A stretch of 64,000 nucleotides of DNA from assembly GCA_036262035.1 (NCBI GenBank), contig DATAJS010000027.1, forward strand, positions 62,001-126,000. Direction: 5' to 3'. Under the pieces are notes generated by a model that was not told where the DNA came from, searched no databases, and saw nothing but the letters and a program-made list of their open reading frames with translations. Below are positions 53,989 to 63,638 of this stretch, in pieces. The stretch comes from Burkholderiales bacterium (GTDB taxonomy: Bacteria; Pseudomonadota; Gammaproteobacteria; Burkholderiales; SG8-41). Made by a program: the position numbers and the translations under genes. Numbering within the stretch: the first letter of the stretch is position 1; every line of letters begins with the position of its first letter.

Positions 53989-54404
53989 GCACGACCGTGC
54001 TCGCGTTTGATTTCGGCGAGAAGCGCATCGGCGTCGCGGTCGGCGACCTCGGCTTGCGCATCGCTCATCCGCTCGCCACCGTCTGCGCCGAGGACAACAC
54101 CACGCGCTTCGCCGAGATCGGCAGGCTCATCGACGAATGGAAGCCGTCGCGCCTGGTCGTCGGCCTTCCCATGCACCAGGACGGCACCGAGCACGAGGTG
54201 AGCCGCCTCGCCCGCCGCTTCGCGAACCGGCTCCATGGACGGTTCGGGATCGAGGTCACCCTGGTGGACGAACGGCTGACGTCCGCCGCCGCGGAGTCGC
54301 GCCTGAAGGAAGCGGGCGTGCACGGCGAGCGAATGAAAGCGACGCTCGATGCGGCCGCCGCGAGCGAGATCCTCGCCGCTTTTTTCGCGTCGGCGCCGAC
54401 GTAG
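53985..54404 (+). CDS. ruvX: Putative pre-16S rRNA nuclease / Holliday junction resolvase-like YqgF
   Basis: A 139-residue RNase H-fold protein. Acidic residues sit in [16 protein letters not shown] (6-21), [13 protein letters not shown] near 59, and [10 protein letters not shown] near 92. YqgF trims the 5' end of pre-16S rRNA. Start GTG at 53985 follows the coupling frame; the alternative GTG at 53956 leads to a stop. Confidence 0.92.
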   Translation: MSTTVLAFDFGEKRIGVAVGDLGLRIAHPLATVCAEDNTTRFAEIGRLIDEWKPSRLVVGLPMHQDGTEHEVSRLARRFANRLHGRFGIEVTLVDERLTSAAAESRLKEAGVHGERMKATLDAAAASEILAAFFASAPT

Positions 54405-54443
54405 GTGTGGTACCCTTCGCGCACTTCGCGCGAATCAACCACC

Positions 54444-54962
54444 GTGCCCACCCCGCCTCCTGACGCCGAGCAGCTCCTTTCGGCGCTGATCCATAAAATG
54501 CAGCCCGATGTCGGGCCGGACACGGGCCTCATCGGCATCCACACCGGCGGCGTCTGGCTGGCCGAGCGCCTGCACGACGCGCTCGGCGTAAAAACCCCCC
54601 TCGCCACGCTCGACGTCTCGTTCTATCGCGACGATTACGAGAAGATCGGGCTGCATCGGAACGTGAAGCGCTCGAACATCCCGTTCGAAGTCGAAGGGCG
54701 CCCGCTCGTGCTCGTCGACGACGTGCTCTACACCGGCCGCACCATCCGCGCGGCGATGAACGAGCTCTTCGATTACGGCAGGCCCGCGAGCATACGGCTC
54801 GCAGCGCTCATCGACCGCGGCGGGCGCGAGCTGCCGATCGCCGCGCAATGGACCGCAGACACCCTCGACGTCCCCGAAGGCATGACGATCGAACTGAAAC
54901 GCGACGAGCGCGGGCGCCTGACGCTCGCCTGGCACGAGAGAAGCGCACCGGATGTGGCTTGA
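54444..54962 (+). CDS. pyrR: PyrR bifunctional regulator / uracil phosphoribosyltransferase
   Basis: A 172-residue type I PRTase. The PRPP loop is [20 protein letters not shown] near residue 90, with VSFYRDD upstream. In betaproteobacteria PyrR precedes pyrB and is thought to regulate or salvage uracil. The GTG at 54444 is the best start; an earlier ATG frame at 54405 adds unrelated residues. It overlaps pyrB by 11 bases. Confidence 0.9.
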   Translation: MPTPPPDAEQLLSALIHKMQPDVGPDTGLIGIHTGGVWLAERLHDALGVKTPLATLDVSFYRDDYEKIGLHRNVKRSNIPFEVEGRPLVLVDDVLYTGRTIRAAMNELFDYGRPASIRLAALIDRGGRELPIAAQWTADTLDVPEGMTIELKRDERGRLTLAWHERSAPDVA

Positions 54963-55911
54963 TCCGTCGAATCCGCAACTGAACAAGAACGGCGAGCTGC
55001 ACCACCTCCTTTCCCTGGAGGGGCTGCCCGCCGCCATCCTGCGCCAGATCCTGGACACCGCCCAGTCGTTCGTGGGCGTGACGCAGCGCGAAGTGAAGAA
55101 GGTGCCGCTGCTGCGCGGCAAAGCGGTGTTCAATCTATTCTTCGAGCCTTCGACGCGCACGCGCACGACGTTCGAGATCGCGGCCAAGCGGCTCTCCGCC
55201 GACGTCATCAATCTCGCGATCAACATCTCGTCGCAAACCAAGGGCGAGACGGTCCTCGACACCGTGGCGAATCTCTCGGCGATGCAGGCCGACATGTTCA
55301 TCGTGCGGCACGCGTCCAGCGGCGCGCCGTACCTGATCGCGAAGCACGTCGCGCCCGAGATCCACGTGATCAACGCCGGCGACGGCCGCCACGCGCACCC
55401 GACACAGGGGCTGCTCGACGTCTTCACGATCCGCCACTACAAGCGCGACTTCTCGAACCTGCGGGTCGCCATAGTCGGAGATATTCTCCATTCGCGCGTC
55501 GCACGGTCGCATATTCATGCGCTCGCGATCCTCGGCGTGCCGGAGATCCGGGTGATCGGTCCGAAGACGCTGCTGCCGACCAACGTCGAAGGCCTCGGCG
55601 TGCACGTCTATCACGACATGCGGCAGGGCCTGAAGGACGTCGACGTGGTGATGATGCTCAGGCTCCAGAACGAGCGCATGCAGGGCGCGCTGCTCGCGAG
55701 CGCGCAGGAGTTCTTCAAGTACTACGGCCTCACCGAGGAGAAGCTCGCGCTCGCCAAGCCCGACGCGATCGTGCTGCATCCCGGGCCCATGAACCGCGGC
55801 GTCGAGATCGATTCCAACGTCGCCGACGGCAAGCAGTCGGTGATCCTGCCGCAGGTCACGTTCGGCATCGCCATACGCATGGCGGTCATGAGCATCCTGG
55901 GCGGAAACTGA
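54952..55911 (+). CDS. pyrB: Aspartate carbamoyltransferase catalytic subunit
   Basis: A 319-residue ATCase catalytic chain. The carbamoyl-phosphate site is [12 protein letters not shown] near residue 62; others are SSQTKGET (about 86), HPTQGLLD (about 144), and [11 protein letters not shown] near 276. No pyrI is present; instead a pseudo-dihydroorotase follows, the arrangement of the class A ATCase of pseudomonads and betaproteobacteria. Confidence 0.96.
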   Translation: MWLDPSNPQLNKNGELHHLLSLEGLPAAILRQILDTAQSFVGVTQREVKKVPLLRGKAVFNLFFEPSTRTRTTFEIAAKRLSADVINLAINISSQTKGETVLDTVANLSAMQADMFIVRHASSGAPYLIAKHVAPEIHVINAGDGRHAHPTQGLLDVFTIRHYKRDFSNLRVAIVGDILHSRVARSHIHALAILGVPEIRVIGPKTLLPTNVEGLGVHVYHDMRQGLKDVDVVMMLRLQNERMQGALLASAQEFFKYYGLTEEKLALAKPDAIVLHPGPMNRGVEIDSNVADGKQSVILPQVTFGIAIRMAVMSILGGN

Positions 55912-55925
55912 CCGGCCCAAAATGC

Positions 55926-56031
55926 TCAGTGTTGAGTGTTAAGTGTTTAGTGTCGAGTTAACGTCAAAACCCCGTGAGTCACCGCCGATGCGCTTTTCAC
56001 TAAACACTCAACACTCAACACTCGACACTGA
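55926..56031. repeat. Iterated AAGTGTT inverted-repeat element (copy A2)
   Basis: Left arm CAGTGTTGAGTGTTAAGTG... and right arm AACACTCAACACTC...GACACTG flank a core with ACGTCAAAA, CCCCGTG, CGATGC and GCTTTTC, matching A1 in order and spacing. It separates pyrB and pyrC' and ends 9 bases before the pyrC' ATG. Confidence 0.75.
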
Positions 56032-56040
56032 ATTTTCAGC

Positions 56041-57360
56041 ATGAAAATTCATATCAAGGGCGGGCGGTTGATCGACCCCAAGCACGGCGTCGACGCCGCG
56101 CGCGACGTGTACATCACCGCGGGCAGGGTCGTCGGCATCGGCGAGCTGCCGAACGGCTGGAGCGCGAACCGCACGATCGACGCGACCGGCATGGTGGTCT
56201 GTCCCGGCCTGGTGGACCTCGCGGCGCGGCTGCGCGAGCCCGGCTTCGAATACAAGGCGACGCTCGATTCCGAGATGGAAGCCGCGGTCGCGGGCGGGGT
56301 GACGAGCCTCGCGTGCCCGCCCGACACCGATCCGCCGCTCGACGAGCCGGGCCTCGTCGAGATGCTCAAGTACCGCACGAAGTCTCTCAACGGCGCTCGC
56401 GTGTATCCCATCGGTGCGCTGACCGAGAGATTGCAGGGCAAACGTCTCACCGAGATGGCCGAGTTGCGCGACGCGGGCTGCGTCGCGTTCTCCCAGGCCG
56501 ACGCACCCTTCGCCGACAACCAGGTGCTGTTCCTTGCGTTGCAGTACGCGTCGACTTTCGGGTTCGCGGTGTGGCTGCGCGCGCTGGACCAGGCGCTGGG
56601 GCGTAACGGCGTCGCGCACGACGGCCAGGTCGCCACGCGGCTCGGCCTGCCGGCGATTCCGGTGTGCGCCGAGACAGCTGCGCTCTCGATCATCCTCCTG
56701 CTCGCGCGCGAGACGGGAGCGCGGGTGCACCTCGCGCGCATCTCCAGCGCCGAAGGCGTCGACATGATCCGCCGCGCCAAGGCCGACGGCATCAAGGTCA
56801 CGTGCGACGTAGCCGTGCATCACGCGCACCTCTCCGAGATGGACATCGGCTACTTCGACCCGAACTGCCGGGTGATGCCGCCTTTCCGCAGCCAGCGCGA
56901 CCGCACCGCGCTGCGACTCGGTCTGGCCGACGGCACGATCGACGCGCTCTGCTCCGACCACACCCCGGTCGATGACGACGCGAAGCAGCTTCCTTTCGGC
57001 GAAGCCGAGCCGGGCGTGACCGGCCTCGAGCTCCTCCTGCCCCTGAGCCTCAAATGGGCTGCCGAAAGCGATCTCCCGCTGTCGACCGCGATCTCACGCA
57101 TCACCTGCGACGCCGCCCGGGTGCTCGGTATCGACGCCGGCCATCTCGCGGTCGGCAGCGCCGCCGACGTCTGCATCTTCGATCCCGAGCGGCACTGGCG
57201 GGTCGAGCCGGCGGCGCTCAAAAGCCAGGGCAAGAACACCCCGTACCTCGGCTACGAGATGGTCGGCCGGGTCTGTTACACCCTCATCGACGGGCAGGTC
57301 GTCTTCGAGCCGGCCAATACGCGCCGTCACGCCAACGGCGACGCCGCCCGCCGGGTTTGA
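56041..57360 (+). CDS. pyrC': Dihydroorotase-like protein PyrC' (probably non-catalytic)
   Basis: A 439-residue amidohydrolase-fold protein related to class I dihydroorotases. The metal-binding H-x-H near residue 61 is lost: the stretch reads DLAARLREPG where active enzymes have HxH before LREPG. The later metal histidines and SDHTPVDDDAK are partly kept. In Pseudomonas such a pseudo-dihydroorotase forms a dodecamer with PyrB and is needed for ATCase. Position right after pyrB fits this. An active dihydroorotase must be elsewhere. Confidence 0.9.
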   Translation: MKIHIKGGRLIDPKHGVDAARDVYITAGRVVGIGELPNGWSANRTIDATGMVVCPGLVDLAARLREPGFEYKATLDSEMEAAVAGGVTSLACPPDTDPPLDEPGLVEMLKYRTKSLNGARVYPIGALTERLQGKRLTEMAELRDAGCVAFSQADAPFADNQVLFLALQYASTFGFAVWLRALDQALGRNGVAHDGQVATRLGLPAIPVCAETAALSIILLLARETGARVHLARISSAEGVDMIRRAKADGIKVTCDVAVHHAHLSEMDIGYFDPNCRVMPPFRSQRDRTALRLGLADGTIDALCSDHTPVDDDAKQLPFGEAEPGVTGLELLLPLSLKWAAESDLPLSTAISRITCDAARVLGIDAGHLAVGSAADVCIFDPERHWRVEPAALKSQGKNTPYLGYEMVGRVCYTLIDGQVVFEPANTRRHANGDAARRV

Positions 57361-57534
57361 CGTAAGCGCACACTAACGGCGATTGATGTAGTAAAATCAG
57401 TCGCTTAGTCCTGGCTCCCGCACAAACGGCGCGAGCCGCTTGAACCTCGCGGCGGCGGCCTCATATTTGCCTAGAAGCTGCACACCGCGCCGGCCTGCGG
57501 CCGCCGCCTCCGCCCATCCGCTCGAAGAACCCCG

Positions 57535-59568
57535 ATGAACCCTTTACTCGATTTCTCCGGCCTGCCGCGCTTCGCGGATTTCAAGACCGAGCACGTCACC
57601 CCCGCCGTCGACACCCTCATCGCCGAGAACCGCGAGCTCACCGAGCGCATGGTCGCGTCGGACGTTCCCGCCACCTGGGACGATTTCGTCGAGCCGCTGG
57701 AAGACGCCAACGAGCGCCTGTCGCGCGCATGGGGGCAGGTGGGACACCTCAACGCGGTGATGAACAGCCCGGAGCTGCGCGAGGTCTACAACGCGAACCT
57801 GCCGAAGATCACGCAGTACTACACCGAGATCTCGCAGCACCAGGGGCTGTACGCCAAGTACAAGGCGCTGCGCGAGTCGCCCGCGTTCGATCGGCTCGCG
57901 CCCGCGCAGAGACGCGTGATCGAGAACGAGCTGCGCGACTTCAGGCTCGGCGGCGCCGAGCTCGCCGACAAGGACAAGGCGCGCTTCATGGAGATCCGCG
58001 AGCGGCTGTCGCAGCTCTCGTCGCGCTTTTCGGACAACCTGCTCGACGCGACGAACGCGTTCACGCATACGGTCACCGACCCGAAGCACGTCGCCGGCAT
58101 CCCCGACGACGTGCTGCAGGCGGCGCGCGAAGCGGCGGAAGCCGACACCAACCAGGGCTGGAAATTCACGCTGCACGCCCCGTCGTACCTGCCGGTGCTG
58201 CAGTACGCCGAGCACCGGCCGTTGCGCGAGCTCATGTACAAGGCGTACGTGACGCGCGCGTCCGAGTTCGGCAAGCCCGAATGGAACAATACCCCGCTCA
58301 TCGGCGAGATCCTCGGGCTGCGGCGCGAGATGGCGAAGCTGCTCGGCTTCGCGAGCTACGCCGAGTACTCGCTGACGCCGAAGATGGCCGACACGCCGCA
58401 GCAGGTGCTCGAATTCCTGAACGAGCTCGCGCTGCGCGCGAAGCCGTACGCCCAGCGCGACCTCGACGAGCTCGCCGACTTCGCGCGGACCGAGCTCGGC
58501 CTGCCCAAGCTCGAAGCGTGGGATGTCGCCTACGCGTCGGAGAAGCTGCGCGTCGCGCGCTACGCGTTCTCGGACCAGGAAGTGAAGCAGTACTTCCCCG
58601 AGACGACGGTCATGCCCGGCATGTTCAAGCTGATCGAAACGCTCTACGGGCTGACCATCGCGTCCACCGAGGCGCCGCTCTGGAACGGCGACGTGCGCTT
58701 CTACTCGATCCGCGACCGCGCGGGCGCGCTCGTGGGCGAGTTCTACGTCGATCTCTACGCGCGGCCGACCAAGCGCGGCGGCGCGTGGATGGACGAGGCG
58801 ATCACCCGCCGCCGCAAGGCGAACGGCGTGCAGGTGCCGGTGGCGTACCTCAACTGCAACTTCTCGGCGCCGGTCGGCGGCAAGCCGGCGGTGTTCACCC
58901 ACGACGAGGTGATCACGCTGTTCCACGAGTTCGGCCACGGGCTGCACCACCTGCTCACGCGCGTCGACTACCTCGGCGTGTCGGGCATCAACGGCGTCGA
59001 ATGGGACGCGGTCGAGCTGCCGAGCCAGTTCATGGAGAACTTCTGCTGGGAGTGGGACGTCGTCGAGCCGATGACGCGCCACGTCGACACCGGTGCGAAG
59101 CTCCCGCGCGCCCTGTTCGACAAGATGCTCGCCGCCAAGAACTTCCAGAGCGGGCTGCACACCGTGCGTCAGCTCGAGTTCGCGCTCTTCGACCTGCACC
59201 TGCACTACGACTACGACCCGGCAGGCGCGACCACTCCGCTGGAGCTGCTGGAACGGGTGCGCTCGCAGGTCGCGGTGATCCTGCCGCCGCCGTACAACCG
59301 GTTCCCGAACAACTTCTCGCACATTTTCGCGGGCGGCTACGCGGCCGGCTATTACAGCTACAAGTGGGCGGAAGTGCTCTCGGCCGACGCCTACAGCCTG
59401 TTCGAGGAGCACGGGGTGCTCGACCCGGTCACCGGCAAGCTCTTCTGGGACGAGATCCTGAGCGTGGGCGGCAGCCGCCCGGCGCTGGAATCGTTCAAGG
59501 CGTTCCGCGGGCGCGAGCCCAAGATCGACGCGCTGTTGCGACATTCCGGGATGGTGGAAACCGCGTGA
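57535..59568 (+). CDS. prlC: Oligopeptidase A (M3 family)
   Basis: A 677-residue zinc metallopeptidase. The zinc motif HEFGH is at about residues 464-468 (LFHEFGHGLHHLL), with the third ligand glutamate in the following VELPSQFMENF segment. It degrades signal peptides and short peptides in the cytoplasm. A 174-base gap upstream contains a TTGATGTAG-TAAAAT promoter-like string (57383-57397) and otherwise nothing recognisable. Confidence 0.95.
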   Translation: MNPLLDFSGLPRFADFKTEHVTPAVDTLIAENRELTERMVASDVPATWDDFVEPLEDANERLSRAWGQVGHLNAVMNSPELREVYNANLPKITQYYTEISQHQGLYAKYKALRESPAFDRLAPAQRRVIENELRDFRLGGAELADKDKARFMEIRERLSQLSSRFSDNLLDATNAFTHTVTDPKHVAGIPDDVLQAAREAAEADTNQGWKFTLHAPSYLPVLQYAEHRPLRELMYKAYVTRASEFGKPEWNNTPLIGEILGLRREMAKLLGFASYAEYSLTPKMADTPQQVLEFLNELALRAKPYAQRDLDELADFARTELGLPKLEAWDVAYASEKLRVARYAFSDQEVKQYFPETTVMPGMFKLIETLYGLTIASTEAPLWNGDVRFYSIRDRAGALVGEFYVDLYARPTKRGGAWMDEAITRRRKANGVQVPVAYLNCNFSAPVGGKPAVFTHDEVITLFHEFGHGLHHLLTRVDYLGVSGINGVEWDAVELPSQFMENFCWEWDVVEPMTRHVDTGAKLPRALFDKMLAAKNFQSGLHTVRQLEFALFDLHLHYDYDPAGATTPLELLERVRSQVAVILPPPYNRFPNNFSHIFAGGYAAGYYSYKWAEVLSADAYSLFEEHGVLDPVTGKLFWDEILSVGGSRPALESFKAFRGREPKIDALLRHSGMVETA

Positions 59569-59584
59569 GCGTAAACTCGGGCTC

Positions 59585-60136
59585 ATGAAAGCCCACGCCC
59601 TGGCCGCGCTCGTTGTGCTCGCGCTGACCGGCGTCGCTTCTGCGGCGCAGCTGTACCGCTGGGTCGACGAAAAAGGGCGCGTCGAGTGGCGCGACACGCC
59701 GCCGCCGGCCGACGCCAGGAACGTCGAGCAGCGGACCGTCGGCGGCAATACCATACAGACCTCCACGCTGCCCTACAGCGTTCAGCAGGCGATGAAGAAA
59801 CACCCGGTGACCCTGTGGGCGTTCGACTGCGGCGAGCCCTGCACCGCCGCGAGGAACCATCTCGCCAAGCGGGGCGTGCCGTATACCGAGCGCAACGCGT
59901 CCCGGGAAAGCGCGGCGCTGAAGAAGCTCACCGGCAGTCTGGAGGTGCCGGTGCTGACCGTCGGCTCGCACACGCTCAAGGGCTATCTGGACACCGAATG
60001 GGACGCCGCGCTCGACAGCGCCGGCTACCCGCGCACGCCGCCGCCGGGCATGAAACACGAAGCGCATCCCGCGCAGAAACCTCAACCGCCTGCCGCCAAA
60101 CCCGACCCGGCGAAGCCGAGCACCGCCAAGCCTTGA
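59585..60136 (+). CDS. Exported DUF4124-glutaredoxin protein
   Basis: A 183-residue protein with a signal peptide (cut near ASA-A, residue 20), a DUF4124 domain (LYRWVDEKGRVEWRDTPPP), a glutaredoxin-like domain with CGEPC at residues 82-86, LAKRGVPYTERNAS and VPVLTVGSHTLKGY, and a low-complexity Pro/Ala/Lys tail. It likely acts in periplasmic thiol chemistry. Its stop overlaps the next start as TTGA. Confidence 0.85.
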   Translation: MKAHALAALVVLALTGVASAAQLYRWVDEKGRVEWRDTPPPADARNVEQRTVGGNTIQTSTLPYSVQQAMKKHPVTLWAFDCGEPCTAARNHLAKRGVPYTERNASRESAALKKLTGSLEVPVLTVGSHTLKGYLDTEWDAALDSAGYPRTPPPGMKHEAHPAQKPQPPAAKPDPAKPSTAKP

Positions 60137-61212
60137 ACACCGCAGCTCTCGCAACCCGGCTCAAGAACCTGCTCGTGCGCATCGAGATCGGCGTCAACCG
60201 CGCCCTCGGCCGGCAGTTCATCCCGCGCGACCGCAAGCTCTTCCACATCGAGACGAGCAGCGCGTGCAACCTGAAGTGCCGCTTCTGCGCGTACACCAAG
60301 AAGTCGACGCCGAAAGTGAGCATGTCGTACGACACCTTCGTCGACGCCGTCGAGCAGGCGCTCGCGCTCGGCTACACGCGCTTCGAGCTCACCCCGTGCA
60401 CCGGTGACGTCTTCATGGACAAGACGCTGTCCGCGAAGCTCGACTTCCTCGAGCGCGACGAGCGTGTGGAGAGCTACGAGTTCTTCACCAATCTCACGAT
60501 CCCGAAGCCCGACGCGACGAAACGGCTCGCCTCGCTGAAGAAGCTCAGGCACCTCACCGTCAGCGTCTACGGCCACGACCTCGACAGCTTCGTCAAGATC
60601 GCAGGCAGCACGCCGATGCTCTACAAGCGCCTGCTCGCGAACCTCGACGCGCTGCTGGAAGTGATGCCGCAAGCATCGTTCGAAGTGGCGATCGGGTTGC
60701 GCTCCACCCTCAAGCGTCCCAGGGGCGCGACGACCGACCTGCTGCAGGCCGTCGAGCGATTTCGCGCCGCGGGCCACGAGATCTGGCTCGCGCCCGGCGT
60801 CTACAACAACTGGGGCGGGCTGATCACCCAGGACGACGTCGCGGGGCTCGACATGTACATCAATCCCACCGACGGCGCGTACAAGATGGGAGCGTGCGAG
60901 AAGCTCTTCGACTCGGTGCAGGTGATGGCGACCGGCGTGGTGAACGCCTGCGCGTGCCGCGACGTCGACGCGACGCTCGCGATCGGCAACATCGCGGAAG
61001 AGCCGCTGGAAAAGATCGTCTCGCCCGACAATCCGCGTTATATGGCGATCATCGAAGCGCAGCAGCGCGGCGATTTTGCGGCGATCTGTAAAAGCTGCGA
61101 CTTCTACAAGAGCATCTATCACCACCGCTCGCACTACCGCCGTCAGGGCATCGCGACCATCAGCCTCGACGAGTTCAGGCGGCAGACGCGGGGGACGGAG
61201 AAAAGCCTGTAG
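60133..61212 (+). CDS. Radical SAM/SPASM-type enzyme
   Basis: A 359-residue enzyme with the [4Fe-4S] motif C45-x3-C49-x2-C52 (SACNLKCRFCAYTK), a TIM-barrel core, and C-terminal cysteines MGACEKLFDS, NACACRD and ICKSCDFYK near 255, 275 and 320, typical of SPASM/twitch auxiliary clusters. Such enzymes modify peptides, sugars or quinone precursors. TTG at 60133 overlaps the DUF4124-glutaredoxin stop, so the two are coupled. No precursor peptide is recognised nearby; the substrate is unknown. Confidence 0.83.
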   Translation: MNTAALATRLKNLLVRIEIGVNRALGRQFIPRDRKLFHIETSSACNLKCRFCAYTKKSTPKVSMSYDTFVDAVEQALALGYTRFELTPCTGDVFMDKTLSAKLDFLERDERVESYEFFTNLTIPKPDATKRLASLKKLRHLTVSVYGHDLDSFVKIAGSTPMLYKRLLANLDALLEVMPQASFEVAIGLRSTLKRPRGATTDLLQAVERFRAAGHEIWLAPGVYNNWGGLITQDDVAGLDMYINPTDGAYKMGACEKLFDSVQVMATGVVNACACRDVDATLAIGNIAEEPLEKIVSPDNPRYMAIIEAQQRGDFAAICKSCDFYKSIYHHRSHYRRQGIATISLDEFRRQTRGTEKSL

Positions 61213-61229
61213 GGACTCTCCCTACGCGA

Positions 61230-61646
61230 TCAACAGCCCTGGGTGAGCTTGCGCAGGAGCTCCTGACGCTCGCGCACGCCCGCCCACGTCGTCGTCTCGG
61301 CATGCGCGCCGCTGTCGTTGGGCGTGAGACTGAAGACCGCGAGTTGATCGCCCGCCACGCGGTTGGTGACGGTCACCGCCACCGATTCGAGGCCGTACAG
61401 CGGAACGAGCTGCGCGGCCGCTCCCGCCTGCTGCGCATTGGCGACGATGCACTCGCCCGCCGCGTGCGGCGCCTTGGTGAGATGCAAGGTCGAGCGCTCG
61501 ATCGCATCGGTCTGCGGAGCGACGGGCCCGGACGTCCCGCCGATCGTCCAGTTCGAGCAACCGGCCAGGGGCGCGAGCGTTGCCGCGAGGACGAGAGCGA
61601 AAGGCAGCGAGCTGACGCTGCGACGCGTTTGCGCACCGTAAGGCAT
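61230..61646 (-). CDS. Putative lipoprotein of unknown function
   Basis: A 138-residue protein with a lipobox LAGC ending at C30 after a hydrophobic segment. The mature part has two cysteines (CIVANAQQAG and the C-terminal QGC) and no domain recognised. It is convergent with the radical SAM gene. Coding evidence is the lipoprotein signal and sensible composition. Confidence 0.6.
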   Translation of the reverse strand: MPYGAQTRRSVSSLPFALVLAATLAPLAGCSNWTIGGTSGPVAPQTDAIERSTLHLTKAPHAAGECIVANAQQAGAAAQLVPLYGLESVAVTVTNRVAGDQLAVFSLTPNDSGAHAETTTWAGVRERQELLRKLTQGC

Positions 61647-61739
61647 AGGGGTTTTCGCGCGATGTCGAGAGCCATCGCACTCGCAAGCACCGTGCCGGAA
61701 AGTGAAGGAACCCGCGTCTAGCTTACACGAACGATCGCG

Positions 61740-62618
61740 TCATGCGTTACCGGCTTCGCTGCGATAGCGGATGACGTCGTCCGGATTTTCCTGAGCGCTG
61801 ATGCCGATCGAGATCGTGCCGCGGCGGGCGAGAGGGTGGACTTCGCGGTTCACATGCTGCTCGGCGGCATCCTCGTCGACGACATACGTGCCGTTGGCGC
61901 TGTGGTCGACGAGCACGAACCTGCCGCGCTGCACGTCGAGCGTCGCATGGCGCCGCGACGCCCACGCGGTGTCGACGACGAGCGTGCAGCCGGGATCCCG
62001 TCCGATCAGCAGCGCGCCGGCGGTCAGCTCGAGCCGCACGACCTCGTCCTTGTACTTGAGCAGCAGCGCCGTCGGCGCGGCGGTGCCCGCGTTCGACGAG
62101 GACACGACCTTGGTCGCGTCATCGCTGTCGCCGATCGCGCGGTAGATCTCGAGCCATTCGGGACGGCCCTTGACGTTCGTCGTGTCGAGCAGACGCACCG
62201 TGGCCCGCTGCTCGGGACGCAGCGCGTCGACGCATTCGCGCGTCATCAGGATCTCGTTCGCGGCCGAGCGCCCGAGCACTCGCGCGGCGACGTTCACCGT
62301 ATCGCCGAACACGTCGTTGCCGGTGTCTATCATCGGTCCGTAGTGCATCCCGACCTTCACGCGCAAAGGCGATTCGCGCGCGGCGAGCTGGATGCCGATC
62401 GCTGCGCGGTAAGCGTCGCGCGGATTCGCGAAGGTGAGCATCACACCGTCGCCGATCGTCTTGATGAACCTGCCGCCGTTGCGGCGCGCGGCCTCGACGA
62501 CCACGCGCACGCACTGGCTGCTGAGCTTATGGGCCTCTGCATCGCCCAAGGTCCGGTAGACGCTGGCGCTGTCGCACACGTCGGTGAACATCACCGCGAG
62601 CATCTCGCTACTGGTCAT
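61740..62618 (-). CDS. Class III nucleotide cyclase with C-terminal FHA domain
   Basis: A 292-residue protein. The cyclase domain (1 to about 165) has the metal aspartate in MFTDVCDS, KTIGDGVMLTF, and the RVKVGMHYG and DTVNVAARV segments. The FHA domain (about 195-280) has LLIGRDPGC, SRRHA and NGTYV, which bind phosphothreonine. Cyclic AMP production under phosphorylation control is likely. The ATG at 62618 is used; the frame upstream lacks family sequence. Confidence 0.86.
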   Translation of the reverse strand: MTSSEMLAVMFTDVCDSASVYRTLGDAEAHKLSSQCVRVVVEAARRNGGRFIKTIGDGVMLTFANPRDAYRAAIGIQLAARESPLRVKVGMHYGPMIDTGNDVFGDTVNVAARVLGRSAANEILMTRECVDALRPEQRATVRLLDTTNVKGRPEWLEIYRAIGDSDDATKVVSSSNAGTAAPTALLLKYKDEVVRLELTAGALLIGRDPGCTLVVDTAWASRRHATLDVQRGRFVLVDHSANGTYVVDEDAAEQHVNREVHPLARRGTISIGISAQENPDDVIRYRSEAGNA

Positions 62619-62738
62619 TCCCCTGTTCTCCTGCTGCACAATCGCGCGGGCGCCCTCGGCGCCGCGGCGTTGTCCTTGTTTCCACGAGATAATACTTGCG
62701 AACTCGCGAAGGCCTATAACGCACAATTACACCATCCG

Positions 62739-63515
62739 ATGAAACTCGCCACCTGGAATATCAACTCCCTCAACGTGCGTATCGAGCACGTCCTGGACTG
62801 GGTCGGGAAGCACGAGCCCGACGTGCTCTGCCTGCAGGAAACAAAGCTCGAGGACGCCAGGTTTCCGCGTGATGCCCTGAAGACCGCCGGCTACGAGGCG
62901 ATCTTTCATGGCCAAAAGACCTATAACGGTGTGGCGATCCTGTCGCGGCTGCCGATCGACGACGTCGCGACCGGCATACCGGGCTGGGAGGACGAGCAGA
63001 AGCGCGTGCTTTCGGCGACGGTCGCCGGGATGCGGGTGATCTGCGTCTATGTCCCGAACGGCGAGAAGATCGGCTCGGCGAAATTCGATTACAAGATGAA
63101 ATGGATCGACGCGCTGCGCGCCTGGCTCATCGACGAGCTGTCGCGCCATCCGAAGCTCGCGGTGTGCGGCGACTATAACATCGCTCCCGAAGAGCGCGAT
63201 GTGCACGACCCGGCGCTGTGGGAAGACAAGATCCACTTCACCGGGCCCGAGCGCGAAGCGCTGCACGGCCTCTTCGGTATCGGACTGCAGGACGCGTTCA
63301 GGCTGTTCGACCAGCCCGAGCGCTCGTACACGTGGTGGGATTACCGGATGATGGCGTTCAGGCGCAAGATGGGATTGCGCATCGACCACATCCTGCTCTC
63401 GGCGCAGCTCGCGAAGCTGTGCAGGTCGTGCACGATCGACATCGAGCCGCGCCGCGCGGAGCGGCCCTCCGATCACGCGCCGATGCTCGCGGAGCTCGAT
63501 GTCGGTGCGTCATAG
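62739..63515 (+). CDS. xthA: Exodeoxyribonuclease III
   Basis: A 258-residue AP endonuclease/3' exonuclease. Motifs in order: KLATWNINSLNVR at residue 2, LCLQETKLED near 30, YVPNGEKIGSAKFDYK near 104, GDYNIAPEERDVH near 143, and PSDHAPM at the end. Divergent from the cyclase. It repairs abasic sites. Confidence 0.95.
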   Translation: MKLATWNINSLNVRIEHVLDWVGKHEPDVLCLQETKLEDARFPRDALKTAGYEAIFHGQKTYNGVAILSRLPIDDVATGIPGWEDEQKRVLSATVAGMRVICVYVPNGEKIGSAKFDYKMKWIDALRAWLIDELSRHPKLAVCGDYNIAPEERDVHDPALWEDKIHFTGPEREALHGLFGIGLQDAFRLFDQPERSYTWWDYRMMAFRRKMGLRIDHILLSAQLAKLCRSCTIDIEPRRAERPSDHAPMLAELDVGAS

Positions 63516-63535
63516 GGCATGCCAAAAGCGTATTC

Positions 63536-63624
63536 AACCGCCAAGGACGCAAAGGACGCAAAGGACAACCAAAGCTAAACAAAAAAACGGAATTACCTTT
63601 GCGTCCTTTGCGTCCTTCGCGGTT
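63536..63624. repeat. AAGGACGCA-iterated inverted repeat (copy C4)
   Basis: Arms AACCGCCAAGGACGCAAAGG and CCTTTGCGTCC-TTCGCGGTT with an A-rich loop. It fills the gap between convergent xthA and ntrC. Confidence 0.8.
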
Positions 63625-63638
63625 CAACGCTTTTTACA

